Shown here in pieces: positions 7,948 to 17,713 of a DNA stretch of 64,000 nt (position 1 is its first letter; each line of letters begins with the position of its first letter). Below the pieces are notes generated by a model that made no database searches, had not been told where the DNA came from, and saw only the letters and a list, made by a program, of their open reading frames with translations. Origin of the DNA: Flavobacterium croceum DSM 17960 (GTDB taxonomy: Bacteria > Bacteroidota > Bacteroidia > Flavobacteriales > Flavobacteriaceae); NCBI RefSeq assembly GCF_002917885.1, contig NZ_PQNY01000001.1, forward strand, positions 248,001 through 312,000. Direction: 5' to 3'. Both the position numbers and the translations under genes were made by a program.

Positions 7948-10434
7948 ATGATAAAGCGATTTTTGATTGTTTTTGTATTGTTTATCACTACATTAAATTG
8001 GTCACAAAAAAAATATTCGGGTCAAGTTTTAGACTTTGATAGTTCTGTACCTGTAGCTTTTGCCAAAATTACCTACAATACTAAAACACTCTATACAAAT
8101 TGGGAAGGGAAATTTGTGTTTGAGTATCAAAACGATAAAAAACCTTTGCTGCTTTCTTACAAAGGGTATTACGACAAAACGTATTATTTGCCAGAACAGA
8201 AACAAAATTTGCTCATAAAAATGGTAGCTCTAGAAAACAGAGATCATTTTGAGATATATTCTGAAAATGAAGTCAATAAAATTCTGAAAAAAGTTATAGA
8301 AAATCGCGACAAAAACCAACCAGAGCGAGCAATACCTTATTTTGAATATAAAAATTATGAATTAGCAACCATTTCTGCAAGTCCAGATTCTATTTCGTCA
8401 AAAATCGATACGATTTATACTAAAAATCTATTTGGAAAAACAAAAGTAAAATTAGATTCAACCAATTATAAATTTAAAAAATTCATTCAAAAACAACATA
8501 TTTACCAAACAGAAAAAGTAAATTTTATTCAGCATAATAATCACGGTACAAAAGAAACAGTACTTGCTGCTCGAATGGCAGGTTTTCAAAAACCACTTTA
8601 TGAATATTTGGGTTTAAGTTTGGTTCCATACTCACTTTACGATAGAAAACTTGATATATTTGAAGTGCCTGTAAAAAACCCTATTTCTAGAGATGGTCGA
8701 AAAACATTTGTATACAAAATGTTAGACACTATCAGTTTAAAAAACAGAAAAGTGTATAGAATATATTTTCAACCCAAAAATTTAAAGTCTAGTAATTTAA
8801 GAGGTTTATTGTTTATTGATGCTCAAACTTATGGTGTAGCCAAAGCATACTATAGAATTTATGGTGTGGTAAACATAAATGCTACCTATACTTTTAATTA
8901 TAATGAAGAGTATAAACTTTGGTTTCCAGAGAAAAGAAAATTTCATATTATAAAAGGAGAAAATGCAGAAGATATCAGTATATTGGGCAATACTATTAAG
9001 TTTGACTCTTCGGTAAAAGACCGAATAAAAACAGATGCTTCAGACCATGTTTATTTAAAAATAGAATCAATTCCTTTTGATATTTCGCTTTCCAAAAAAA
9101 CCGAATTTAAAAACAAATACATCAAAATAGATGTTCAAGAAGCAGAGCTTTCCAAACCAGAGTCTTATTGGAAAACTTTTGAGAAAGATTCTACAGATGT
9201 TAGAAAACTTACTACTTACACTTCGCTAGATAGTATTGTTGCTTCTGAAAAAATAGAAAAGAAAATATTATTTGGACGACGCATTATTAACGGTTATGTG
9301 CCTATAAATCAAATAGATTTAGACCTTAGAAGCCTTGTTAAATATAATAATTATGAAGGTTTTCGGTTTGGTGTAGGCGGTGTTACCAACGATAAACTCT
9401 CTACACAATACAAACTAGCAGCCTATATTGGTTATGGGTTAAAAGACCATGCATTCAAATACGGAATAACACCTTCGTATTCTATAGATAGAAAAACGAA
9501 TTCTTGGTTTTCGGTTTCTTATATTGATGATTTGCAAGAAATAGGGCAAATACAATTTCTTACTCAAAATAAGAGGTTTAAAATTTATGACCCTAGACCT
9601 TTTAATATTCCAACTTTTTTTAATCAAAAAGTTGCATCATTATTTTTGGAAAGTAAATTTTTACCCAAAACCGATGCTTATTTTGGGTTGTCTACAAGTC
9701 AGATAAACCCACTATTTAGCTATGCTTATCAAAAAGGAGATGCAATTTTAGATAACTATAAAATAGCTTCAACAACATTTTCTTTACAATGGTCACCTTT
9801 TAGCGATTTTATGCAAACTTCTTTGGGTATTATCGAAATTAATAAGCGTTTTCCAAAAATTAATTTTCAAGCAACACAAGCTTTTAATCATGTTTTTGGT
9901 AGCGATTTTAATTTTACAAAGCTTGAAGCTAAAGTAACGTATGATATTCCTTATTTATCAGGACAAATAACATCTTTTGTTTGGCAAGGTGGTTTAGGCT
10001 TTGGGCAAATACCTATTACTCATTTATATAGTATTGCTCCCAACAATCTTAACCACGATTCGGTGCTTAGAAGAGTAACTTTTGCTGGAAAAAATAGCTT
10101 CGAAACCATGTATTACAACGAATTTTTCTCGAGCAATTATACCTCTTTGCATATAAAACATACATTGAAAAGATTAGAAATAACACCTGATATAAAGCCA
10201 GTATTAAGCCTAGTAACTCGTATGGCTTTTGGCTCTACAAAAGACAAAGAAAATCATCTTTACAAAGAATTTAATACACTAGAAAAAGGTTATTTTGAAA
10301 GTGGTATAGAATTAAATAAAATATGGAAAGGATTTGGTTTGGTTGCCTTTTATAGATATGGCGCTTATCAACTGCCAAATTTTGATGATAATGTGGCAAT
10401 AAAAGTGAGTTATTACCTAGATTTAGGATTTTAG
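7948..10434 (+). CDS. DUF5686/carboxypeptidase-regulatory-like outer-membrane protein
   Basis: An 828-residue exported protein. The N-terminus (MIKRFLIVFVLFITTLNWSQ) is a signal peptide. Residues ~22-95 form a carboxypeptidase regulatory-like beta-sandwich (SGQVLDFDSSVPVAFAKI), the same module found at the N-terminus of SusC/TonB-dependent proteins. The remainder is strand-rich, Tyr/Phe-rich and repetitive, and ends in an aromatic-terminated strand (SYYLDLGF), as in an outer-membrane barrel. Flavobacteria carry several such DUF5686 proteins of unknown function. There is no TonB plug, so I do not call it a TonB-dependent receptor. Confidence 0.78.
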   Translation: MIKRFLIVFVLFITTLNWSQKKYSGQVLDFDSSVPVAFAKITYNTKTLYTNWEGKFVFEYQNDKKPLLLSYKGYYDKTYYLPEQKQNLLIKMVALENRDHFEIYSENEVNKILKKVIENRDKNQPERAIPYFEYKNYELATISASPDSISSKIDTIYTKNLFGKTKVKLDSTNYKFKKFIQKQHIYQTEKVNFIQHNNHGTKETVLAARMAGFQKPLYEYLGLSLVPYSLYDRKLDIFEVPVKNPISRDGRKTFVYKMLDTISLKNRKVYRIYFQPKNLKSSNLRGLLFIDAQTYGVAKAYYRIYGVVNINATYTFNYNEEYKLWFPEKRKFHIIKGENAEDISILGNTIKFDSSVKDRIKTDASDHVYLKIESIPFDISLSKKTEFKNKYIKIDVQEAELSKPESYWKTFEKDSTDVRKLTTYTSLDSIVASEKIEKKILFGRRIINGYVPINQIDLDLRSLVKYNNYEGFRFGVGGVTNDKLSTQYKLAAYIGYGLKDHAFKYGITPSYSIDRKTNSWFSVSYIDDLQEIGQIQFLTQNKRFKIYDPRPFNIPTFFNQKVASLFLESKFLPKTDAYFGLSTSQINPLFSYAYQKGDAILDNYKIASTTFSLQWSPFSDFMQTSLGIIEINKRFPKINFQATQAFNHVFGSDFNFTKLEAKVTYDIPYLSGQITSFVWQGGLGFGQIPITHLYSIAPNNLNHDSVLRRVTFAGKNSFETMYYNEFFSSNYTSLHIKHTLKRLEITPDIKPVLSLVTRMAFGSTKDKENHLYKEFNTLEKGYFESGIELNKIWKGFGLVAFYRYGAYQLPNFDDNVAIKVSYYLDLGF

Positions 10435-10568
10435 TATTAAAATATATTCTGAACACTAAAATAGTATTTTAAAATCAACACATTAGAATATAACACCTTA
10501 TAGTGTAGTTTTTATACCAAAACAAACAAGAAACTAGATAAGTTCTTTTAAATTGTTAAAGTTCTCGT

Positions 10569-10576
10569 TACCTTTG
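10569..10576 (+). promoter_or_regulatory. -7 element TACCTTTG
   Basis: Exact TAnnTTTG match 18 bp before the ATG at 10595. A TTG lies 13 bp further upstream (10553-10555), shorter than the usual 17-23 bp spacing. Confidence 0.5.
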
Positions 10577-10594
10577 TAGTCTTTTTGTTTACAA

Positions 10595-13021
10595 ATGAAA
10601 AAAATGTTAAGTATAGGATTTTGGGAACTGGTTGCCCGTGCAATCCTTAGAAATAGAATTACAATACTTGTAGGAATAATCGCTATAACCGTTTTATTAG
10701 GTCTACAATGGAAAAACGTAAAATTTACTCAAACCGAAGCCAATCTGATACCAGCAGATGATAAAGTTAATGTAGATTACAATACCTTTTTACAGAATTT
10801 TGGAGAAGAGGGCAACTTGATTGTTGTGGCCACAAAAGACCAAAAATTATTTACTCCCAAAGTATTTACTGCTTGGACAGCTTTGATGGAAAAAGTAAGA
10901 AATGATAAACAAATTAGTTTAGTTATTTCTATAAACAACCTTCAAGAGTTAGTTAAAAACGATACACTTCAATCATTTCAATTAAAGCCATTTGTAAACC
11001 CACAAAAGGCAAACGATGCACTTTATTTGCAAAACCTTAAAAAGAAATTGTTTCAAAATCAACCTTTTTACGAAGGTCTTTTGTACAACAAAAACACAGG
11101 TGCAGTTCGTTCGGCAATTTATTTAGACAAAAAAATTGTAAATACAAAAGCCAGAAAAGACTATGTTTTACACACTTTTATACCTTATCTAGATACTTTT
11201 TATAAAGAAACAGGAATACGCCTTCACGCATCGGGTATGCCTTATATACGCACATTAAATTCTAAAACCATTATAGACGAAATAGGATTGTTTATTGGTG
11301 CAGCTTTGCTTGTAACAGCGCTTATTTTCTTTTTCTTTTTCCGATCTTTTAGAGCTACACTTATTTCGATGGTTGTAGTAATAATAGGAGTTATGTGGTC
11401 TTTTGGTATTATGGGCGGTATGGGTTATGAAATTACAGTACTTACGGCTTTAGTACCAACATTAGTTATTGTAATAGGAATACCCAATTGTATATTTTTT
11501 ATTAATAAATACCACCAAGAGTATTACAAACACGCCAATAAGGCAAAAGCACTACAGAGGGTAATTACCAAAACAGGTACCGCTACGTTAATGACCAATA
11601 TTACCACTGCGGTAGGTTTTGCAACCTTTATTATCACCAATAATGTATTACTTAGAGAATTTGGTGTAGTAACAACAATCAATATATTGGCAATTTATAT
11701 TTTAAGTTTATTGCTAATACCTATATTTTTTAGTTACATTCCTGCTCCAATACCAAGACATTTAGGGCATCTAGAACGAGAGTCGCTTACAAGTTTTTTT
11801 ACATGGATTGTAAACACAGTAAAATACAATCGTTTTGGAGTTTATGTGACCTCAATTGTGTTACTCATTTTTGGAATAATAGGTATTTACGAGATTAAAA
11901 TTTCGGGAAGTATTATTGAAGATATGCCTAAGAAAACAGCTTTTTTTGATGATATTCGTTTCTTTGAAAAAGAGTTTGACGGTGTAATGCCTCTTGAAAT
12001 AATGATCGATACCAAACGTAAAAACGGAGCTATGAAGCTTTCTACTTTACGAAGAATGGAAGATTTAGAACAAACCATAAGCGATATCCCCGAACTTTCC
12101 AAACCACTATCTATAGTAAACTTAGCCAAAAGTTTTAAGCAAGCTTACTATAATGGCAATGCCGAGTATTACGAACTACCAACTTCGCAAGAAGAAGCAT
12201 TTTTATTGCCTTATATTAAAAACTCTTTAAAAAATGGCAAAGACAATCAATTAAAAAGTTATATTACTTCAGATGGTAAAATAGCCCGAATGACTTGCTT
12301 TATAAAAGATGAGAATGGCGAAAAAATGGAAGAAATAGAGTCGAGATTACGCACCAAAATCAATAAAATTTTTCCCGAGCCTAAATACGAAGTAATCATT
12401 ACAGGAAAACCCTCTGTTTTTCAAAAAGGAACAAAATATTTGTTAGACAATTTATTGTCATCACTATTGTTTGCCTTTGCTTTAACAGGTGGTTTGGTTG
12501 CGTTAATGTTTCGCTCGTTCAAAATGGTTATGGTTTCTATCATTCCAAATTTATTACCGTTGTTAATGACTGCTGGCTTAATGGGGTTTTTAGGTATTCC
12601 GTTAAAACCATCAACTTTGTTAGTGTTTGGAATTGCTTTTGGCATGTCTGTAGACGATACATTGCGCTTTTTGGCACAATACCGCATGGAACTTTCTCGA
12701 AATGGTTGGCGTATTCGTAAAGCTGTATTTGCAACGTTTGAAGATGCAGGTATTAGTATGTTTTATACCTCTATTGTATTGTTTTTTGGATTTTCGGTAT
12801 TTATGCTTTCTAGCTTTGGTGGTACTGTAGCATTGGGTGGTTTAGTGGCAATTACCTTAAGTTTTGGAATGCTTTCCAATTTGGTGTTATTGCCTTCGTT
12901 GGTGCTTACTTTAAATAAAAAATTAGCAAATAAGCAAGAATTTATAGAGCCAACCATAGATATACTAGAACATACAGATGAAGAACTAGATGCTCTAGAA
13001 GAAAATAAAGACCAAAAATAG
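10595..13021 (+). CDS. RND-superfamily (MMPL/HAE3-type) exporter
   Basis: An 808-residue inner-membrane protein of the MMPL/patched branch of the RND superfamily. The layout is duplicated: one N-terminal membrane helix (~21-39), a periplasmic domain, five helices (~230-385), a linker, a helix near 418-436, a second periplasmic domain and five C-terminal helices (~630-780). Motifs such as FGIAFGMSVDDTLRFLAQYR near the seventh/eighth helices match the sterol-sensing-like core with paired Asp residues used for proton coupling. The C-terminal tail is acidic. Substrates of this family are lipids or hydrophobic molecules; the substrate here is unknown. No membrane-fusion or outer-membrane factor gene is adjacent. 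Confidence 0.85.
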   Translation: MKKMLSIGFWELVARAILRNRITILVGIIAITVLLGLQWKNVKFTQTEANLIPADDKVNVDYNTFLQNFGEEGNLIVVATKDQKLFTPKVFTAWTALMEKVRNDKQISLVISINNLQELVKNDTLQSFQLKPFVNPQKANDALYLQNLKKKLFQNQPFYEGLLYNKNTGAVRSAIYLDKKIVNTKARKDYVLHTFIPYLDTFYKETGIRLHASGMPYIRTLNSKTIIDEIGLFIGAALLVTALIFFFFFRSFRATLISMVVVIIGVMWSFGIMGGMGYEITVLTALVPTLVIVIGIPNCIFFINKYHQEYYKHANKAKALQRVITKTGTATLMTNITTAVGFATFIITNNVLLREFGVVTTINILAIYILSLLLIPIFFSYIPAPIPRHLGHLERESLTSFFTWIVNTVKYNRFGVYVTSIVLLIFGIIGIYEIKISGSIIEDMPKKTAFFDDIRFFEKEFDGVMPLEIMIDTKRKNGAMKLSTLRRMEDLEQTISDIPELSKPLSIVNLAKSFKQAYYNGNAEYYELPTSQEEAFLLPYIKNSLKNGKDNQLKSYITSDGKIARMTCFIKDENGEKMEEIESRLRTKINKIFPEPKYEVIITGKPSVFQKGTKYLLDNLLSSLLFAFALTGGLVALMFRSFKMVMVSIIPNLLPLLMTAGLMGFLGIPLKPSTLLVFGIAFGMSVDDTLRFLAQYRMELSRNGWRIRKAVFATFEDAGISMFYTSIVLFFGFSVFMLSSFGGTVALGGLVAITLSFGMLSNLVLLPSLVLTLNKKLANKQEFIEPTIDILEHTDEELDALEENKDQK

Positions 13022-13066
13022 AACACCTTTAGTCTTTTATCGTTTTCTTTCACTAAAAAATTGAAT

Positions 13067-13074
13067 TATATTTG
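13067..13074 (+). promoter_or_regulatory. -7 element TATATTTG for asnS
   Basis: Exact TAnnTTTG match 22 bp before ATG 13097. It lies inside the longer reading frame that opens at 13061, ruling out that upstream start. Confidence 0.55.
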
Positions 13075-13096
13075 CAAAAATTTAGTTTACAAAACG

Positions 13097-14533
13097 ATGA
13101 AATATTCAAAAATTAAAGAATTACTAAATAGTGATAAAGCAGGTTTTGACGTAGTAACTAGAGGTTGGGTACGCACTTTTAGAAATAAACAATTTTTAGC
13201 CTTAAACGATGGTTCTACTATTCACAATATACAGTGTGTAATAGATTTTGAAAATACACCCGAAGAACAACTTAAACGCATAACCACCAGCGCTGCCATT
13301 CAGGTAGAAGGAACTTTGGTAGAAAGCCAAGGAAGCGGACAAAAGTTTGAAATTCAAGTTAAAAAATTTGAAATACTTGGCGATTCTGATGCCGAAAAAT
13401 ATCCTATTCAATTAAGAAATAGACCAAGTTTAGAATTTCTTAGAGAAAATGCTCATTTGCGTGTGCGCACCAATACCTTTAGTGCGGTAATGCGTGTACG
13501 CTCTATATTGGCGTATGCTGTGCATAAATATTTTAACGAAAAAGGATTTTTCTATTTCAATGCGCCTATTATTACAGGTAGCGATGCTGAAGGTGCAGGC
13601 GAAATGTTTAGAGTAACCGCACTCCCTTTTGACAATACACCTCGTACCGAAGAAGGTGCTGTAAACTACAGAGAAGATTTTTTTGGTAGAGAAACCAACC
13701 TTACCGTTTCTGGGCAATTGGAGGCAGAAACCTACGCTATGGCATTAGGTCAAGTATATACTTTTGGGCCTACTTTTAGGGCAGAAAACTCCAATACATC
13801 GCGCCATTTGGCAGAATTTTGGATGATAGAACCCGAAGTTGCCTTTAACGACTTAAATGATAACATGGATTTGGCAGAAGATTTTATTCGTTATGTAGTA
13901 AAATATGCCACAGAACATTGTGCCGATGATTTAAAGTTTTTAGAGCAACGCTTGCTTGACGAAGAAAAAAACAAACCACAAGCAGAACGCAGCGAAATGG
14001 CTTTGTTGGAAAAATTAAACTTTGTATTGGAAAACAATTTTAAACGCGTTTCTTATACCGAAGCCATAGATATTTTAAGAAATTGCAAACCCAACAAAAA
14101 CAAAAAATTCCAATATAGTATAGACGAATGGGGCGCCGATTTACAAAGCGAACACGAACGTTATTTAGTAGAAAAGCATTTTAAATGCCCAGTAATTTTG
14201 TTTGATTATCCTGCGAAAATAAAAGCTTTCTATATGCGCCTCAATGAAGACGGAAAAACAGTACGTGCCATGGATATTCTTTTTCCAGGAATTGGAGAAA
14301 TTGTAGGCGGTTCGCAACGTGAAGAACGCTACGATGTTTTGGTACAAAAAATGAAAGAACTTAACATTCCCGAAGAAGATTTATGGTGGTATTTAGATAC
14401 TCGTAAATTTGGAACCGCTATCCATTCTGGATTTGGACTTGGTTTTGAACGTTTAGTGCTTTTTGTAACAGGTATGACAAACATTCGCGATGTAATACCA
14501 TTTCCAAGAACACCTCAAAGTGCAGAATTTTAA
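13097..14533 (+). CDS. asnS: asparaginyl-tRNA synthetase
   Basis: A 478-residue class IIb synthetase charging tRNA-Asn. Residues ~15-105 are the OB-fold anticodon-binding domain ([19 protein letters not shown]). The catalytic core carries motif 2 ([17 protein letters not shown]) and motif 3 ([15 protein letters not shown]). The AsnRS rather than AspRS assignment rests on the overall length, the absence of the GAD insertion found in bacterial AspRS, and recognisable Bacteroidetes AsnRS sequence. The start at 13097 was chosen because the upstream in-frame start at 13061 is part of the promoter. A word-repeat and a four-helix-bundle gene separate it from rpoN. Confidence 0.93.
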   Translation: MKYSKIKELLNSDKAGFDVVTRGWVRTFRNKQFLALNDGSTIHNIQCVIDFENTPEEQLKRITTSAAIQVEGTLVESQGSGQKFEIQVKKFEILGDSDAEKYPIQLRNRPSLEFLRENAHLRVRTNTFSAVMRVRSILAYAVHKYFNEKGFFYFNAPIITGSDAEGAGEMFRVTALPFDNTPRTEEGAVNYREDFFGRETNLTVSGQLEAETYAMALGQVYTFGPTFRAENSNTSRHLAEFWMIEPEVAFNDLNDNMDLAEDFIRYVVKYATEHCADDLKFLEQRLLDEEKNKPQAERSEMALLEKLNFVLENNFKRVSYTEAIDILRNCKPNKNKKFQYSIDEWGADLQSEHERYLVEKHFKCPVILFDYPAKIKAFYMRLNEDGKTVRAMDILFPGIGEIVGGSQREERYDVLVQKMKELNIPEEDLWWYLDTRKFGTAIHSGFGLGFERLVLFVTGMTNIRDVIPFPRTPQSAEF

Positions 14534-14537
14534 ATAA

Positions 14538-14561
14538 AAGTTTCACGTTTAATGTTTCAGG
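14538..14561. repeat. left imperfect inverted-repeat arm of four-helix-bundle cassette
   Basis: GTTTAATGTTTCAGG (14547-14561) matches 13 of 15 bases of the reverse complement of CTTGAAACCTTAAAC (14963-14977). The arms begin right after the asnS stop and bracket the four-helix-bundle gene. The preceding GTTTCAC is another unit of the same word. Confidence 0.65.
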
Positions 14562-14565
14562 CTAT

Positions 14566-14955
14566 ATGGCTACAATTAATAAGTTTGAAGATTTAGAAAT
14601 ATGGCAAGAAGCAAGAAACTTATCAAAAGAAATATTTATTATTTCAAAAGAAACAGATTTAAAATTAGATTATAGATTTAAAGAGCAAATTAAGTCAGCA
14701 TCAGCATCTGTAATGGACAATATTGCTGAAGGATTTGAAAGAGATGGAAATTTAGAATTTAGACAATTTTTATCTATAGCGAAAGGTTCTGCGGGAGAAG
14801 TTAGATCGCAAATTTACAGGCTATTTGATTATCAATATATCAACGAAGAAAAATTTTTAGAATTAAAAAATAAATATGAAATTTTAAGTAGTAAATTAAA
14901 AAATTTCATAACCTATTTAAACAAGAAAGATTTTAAAGGAAACAAATTTCAATAA
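14566..14955 (+). CDS. four-helix-bundle protein (S23/IVS family)
   Basis: A 129-residue all-helical protein. FEDLEIWQEARNLSKEIF (residues 7-24), FKEQIKSASASVMDNIAEGF (38-57) and the following helices are diagnostic for the TIGR02436-type four-helix-bundle family, first noticed as the 23S rRNA intervening-sequence protein. These proteins pentamerise, bind nucleic acid weakly, and are structurally related to the Avd protein of diversity-generating retroelements; no reverse transcriptase is present here. The gene is intact, unlike the related frame at 4046-4417, shares little sequence identity with it, and is bordered by short inverted word-repeats between asnS and rpoN. Confidence 0.85.
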   Translation: MATINKFEDLEIWQEARNLSKEIFIISKETDLKLDYRFKEQIKSASASVMDNIAEGFERDGNLEFRQFLSIAKGSAGEVRSQIYRLFDYQYINEEKFLELKNKYEILSSKLKNFITYLNKKDFKGNKFQ

Positions 14956-14982
14956 CTTGAAACTTGAAACCTTAAACAATAG
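14955..14982. repeat. right inverted-repeat arm of four-helix-bundle cassette
   Basis: ACTTGAAACTTGAAACCTT is two units of the word (A)CTTGAAAC followed by CTTAAAC. It is the mirror of the arm at 14547-14561 and ends 7 bp before the rpoN ATG region. Confidence 0.65.
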
Positions 14983-14988
14983 TAAAAA

Positions 14989-16458
14989 ATGATCAAACAA
15001 AATCTACAATTCAAATTATCACAAAAGCTATCGCCTCAACAAATTCAGTTAATGAAGTTGATACAATTGCCTACGCAAGCATTTGAACAACGACTTAAAG
15101 AAGAATTGGTAGAAAATCCAGCTCTAGAAGGCAATACCGAACAAGAAGAATTGTATGATAAAGATGAGTTTGACACAAATGATGATTACGACGATTATGA
15201 TGGAAACGAAAGCATAGATGCCGAAGATATCAATATAGACGAATATCTTAGCGATGATGAAATTCCAGATTACAAGTTGAGTGCAAACAACTACAGCGAT
15301 GACGATGATGATCGAGAAACACCTTTTGCAGCAACAGTAAGTTTTCATCAAGATTTAATAAATCAGCTTAATACATTTATTCTCACAGATACAGAAAGAG
15401 AAGTAGCAGAATTTGTAGTAGGTAGTATAGATGACGATGGTTATTTACGCAGAAGCATACTCGATATGGTAGACGATATGGCATTTACACAAGCTATATA
15501 TACTGATGAAGTTACTGTAGAACGTATTGTTAAACAAGTAATACACGAGTTAGAACCATCTGGTGTGGGAGCCAAAGATTTGCAGGAATGTTTGTTGTTA
15601 CAACTCAAACACAAAACCCCTACAGAATCGGTAGAATTGGCTACTAAAATTATAGAAGAACAATTTGATGCTTTTACTAAAAAACATTACGATAAACTAC
15701 TTCAAAAATTTTCAATTTCGCAAGAACAACTTAAAAAAGCCATTTCAGAAATTGAAAAACTTAATCCAAAACCTGGAGGCGCATTTACAGGAAGTGCTCG
15801 CGTTACCGAAAATATTGTTCCCGATTTTACCATTCGTATTGTAGATGGAGAATTGGAACTTGCATTAAATGGTAGAAACGCACCTCATTTGCACGTATCC
15901 AAAGATTACCAAGAAATGTTGCAGACCTACAAGGAATCTCGCGAAAAATCTACAGCTCAAAAAGATGCAGTACAATTTATAAAACAAAAACTAGATTCTG
16001 CCAAATGGTTTATAGATGCTATACGCCAACGTCAAGAAACTTTGTATGTAACAATGAATGCCATTATGCACTTTCAACAAGAGTATTTTCTTGATGGTGA
16101 AGAAACCAAATTAAAACCCATGATACTCAAAGATATTGCAGATATGGTAGGTTTGGATATTTCTACTGTTTCTCGTGTGGCTAACAGCAAATATGTAGAA
16201 ACACCTTATGGCACAAAATTGATTAAAGAGTTTTTCTCTGAAGCGATGAAAAACGACCAAGGAGAAGATGTTTCAACATTAGAGATTAAAAAAATTCTGA
16301 AAACGGTAATTGAAGACGAAGATAAGCGCAAGCCATTACCAGATGAAGATTTAGCCGAAATTTTAAAAGAAAAAGGGTATCCAATAGCACGAAGAACAGT
16401 AGCAAAATATCGAGAACAAATGGATATTCCAGTAGCAAGAATGCGCAAAAAAATATAA
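14989..16458 (+). CDS. rpoN: RNA polymerase sigma-54 factor
   Basis: A 489-residue RpoN. Region I, the activator-interacting part, is seen at the N-terminus (LSQKLSPQQIQLMKLIQLPT, ~11-30). A strongly acidic Asp/Glu-rich region II spans ~45-105. The core-binding region III follows. The helix-turn-helix (DIADMVGLDISTVSRVANSK) and the RpoN box ARRTVAKYRE near the C-terminus contact the -12 and -24 promoter elements. It directs transcription needing an AAA+ enhancer-binding activator; no such activator lies in this window. It ends in a strong terminator, facing the convergent PLP-enzyme gene. Confidence 0.95.
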   Translation: MIKQNLQFKLSQKLSPQQIQLMKLIQLPTQAFEQRLKEELVENPALEGNTEQEELYDKDEFDTNDDYDDYDGNESIDAEDINIDEYLSDDEIPDYKLSANNYSDDDDDRETPFAATVSFHQDLINQLNTFILTDTEREVAEFVVGSIDDDGYLRRSILDMVDDMAFTQAIYTDEVTVERIVKQVIHELEPSGVGAKDLQECLLLQLKHKTPTESVELATKIIEEQFDAFTKKHYDKLLQKFSISQEQLKKAISEIEKLNPKPGGAFTGSARVTENIVPDFTIRIVDGELELALNGRNAPHLHVSKDYQEMLQTYKESREKSTAQKDAVQFIKQKLDSAKWFIDAIRQRQETLYVTMNAIMHFQQEYFLDGEETKLKPMILKDIADMVGLDISTVSRVANSKYVETPYGTKLIKEFFSEAMKNDQGEDVSTLEIKKILKTVIEDEDKRKPLPDEDLAEILKEKGYPIARRTVAKYREQMDIPVARMRKKI

Positions 16459-16490
16459 AAAATGCCCGAATTTGTTTTCGGGCATTTTTT
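16457..16490. terminator. strong bidirectional terminator
   Basis: A perfect 14-bp stem AAAAAATGCCCGAA / TTCGGGCATTTTTT with a 6-nt loop, with A-tract and T-tract flanks, between convergent rpoN and the PLP-enzyme gene. Confidence 0.92.
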
Positions 16491-16498
16491 TTTAGTGT

Positions 16499-17641
16499 TT
16501 ATGATAATGCTTGTGTCAAGTCTGCCAAAAGATCTTCAATATCTTCTACGCCTACACTAAGTCTTACTAAATCATCTTTAATACCTATTTCTTTTCTTTT
16601 GTCTTCGGGTATCGAAGCGTGTGTCATTAAAGCCGGATGATTTGCCAAAGACTCTACACCGCCTAAAGATTCTGCCAAAGTAAAAACTTTTAATTTTTCT
16701 AAAAACGAAATAGCATCTTCTTTTTTACCCGATTTAAACGTAAACGATACCATACCCCCAAAACCAGCCATTTGTTTTTTGGCAATGTCATAATGAGGGT
16801 GCGATGCCAAACCTGGGTAATATACTTTTTCTACAGCAGCATGATTGCTTAAAAAAGCAGCAACTTTTTCGCCGTTTTCGCAATGGCGTTGTACTCTTAA
16901 GTGTAATGTTTTTATACCTCGTAGCACTAAAAAACTATCCATTGGGCCTAGAGTTCCTCCTGTGGCAAATTGTTTAAAATGAAGCTCGTCGCCAAGTTCT
17001 TTGTTTTTTATAATTAATGCACCCGCAATAACATCGCTATGTCCACCAAGATATTTTGTAGCCGAATGCATTACAATATCGGCGCCTAAATCGAGGGGTT
17101 TTTGTAAATAAGGTGTTGCAAAGGTGTTATCTACCGCAAAAAGAATAGCATGTTTTTTAGCAATTTTAGCAATAGCTTCAATATCGGCCAACTTCATTAA
17201 AGGATTGGTAGGGGTTTCAACCCAAACCAATTTGGTGTTTTTATTGATAAGCGATTCAAATTTCTCAAAATCATTCATGTCTACAAAATGAAATTTGATA
17301 CCACTATCTTTATACAATCGAGTAAATAAACGATAAGTGCCACCATACAAATCATCCATTGCAATAATTTCGTCGCCAGCCTTAAATAAACGTAATAAAC
17401 AATCGGTTGCTGCTAATCCAGACGAAAAAGCCAATCCTCTAGAACCATTTTCTATAGATGCCAAAGCGTCTTCTAGTGCTTGACGTGTAGGGTTTGCTGC
17501 ACGGCTGTATTCGTAATCACCCACGGGTATTCCGGGAGAAGTTTGAGCATAGGTTGAGGTTTGAAATACGGGAGGCATTACAGCTCCTGTTACTTTTTCA
17601 TGGTGTTGGTTGCCATGTATTACTTTGGTATTGAATTTCAT
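16499..17641 (-). CDS. cystathionine gamma-synthase/gamma-lyase family PLP enzyme
   Basis: A 380-residue member of the Cys/Met metabolism PLP-dependent family. The PLP lysine is K196 in SATKYLGGHSD (193-203). Other landmarks are YSRAANPTR (45-53), which binds substrate and PLP phosphate, SSGLAA (73-78), and the DNTFATP segment (171-177). These enzymes make cystathionine from an activated homoserine (MetB) or break it to cysteine (gamma-lyase). The two cannot be separated from sequence alone, and no met or cys partner is adjacent. It has its own promoter and terminator, i.e. is monocistronic. Confidence 0.88.
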   Translation of the reverse strand: MKFNTKVIHGNQHHEKVTGAVMPPVFQTSTYAQTSPGIPVGDYEYSRAANPTRQALEDALASIENGSRGLAFSSGLAATDCLLRLFKAGDEIIAMDDLYGGTYRLFTRLYKDSGIKFHFVDMNDFEKFESLINKNTKLVWVETPTNPLMKLADIEAIAKIAKKHAILFAVDNTFATPYLQKPLDLGADIVMHSATKYLGGHSDVIAGALIIKNKELGDELHFKQFATGGTLGPMDSFLVLRGIKTLHLRVQRHCENGEKVAAFLSNHAAVEKVYYPGLASHPHYDIAKKQMAGFGGMVSFTFKSGKKEDAISFLEKLKVFTLAESLGGVESLANHPALMTHASIPEDKRKEIGIKDDLVRLSVGVEDIEDLLADLTQALS

Positions 17642-17700
17642 GTGTAGATAATTAGTTTTTTAGGATTTATACCTATTCAATTTTGAATAAAATATTTTTA

Positions 17701-17708
17701 CAAAGATA
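17701..17708 (-). promoter_or_regulatory. -7 element for the PLP-enzyme gene
   Basis: CAAAGATA on the plus strand reads TATCTTTG on the minus strand, 60 bp upstream of the ATG at 17641, in the gap to the DinB-like gene. Confidence 0.45.
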
Positions 17709-17713
17709 CAATC

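Noticed and set aside
7948-10434. TonB-dependent receptor
   Set aside because: The N-terminal carboxypeptidase-like module is present but the plug domain is not.
13061-13096. Upstream start for asnS
   Set aside because: The segment contains the -7 box TATATTTG and would add a poor 12-residue extension.
4046-14955. Diversity-generating retroelement, because four-helix-bundle proteins resemble Avd
   Set aside because: No reverse transcriptase, template repeat or variable repeat is found in the window.
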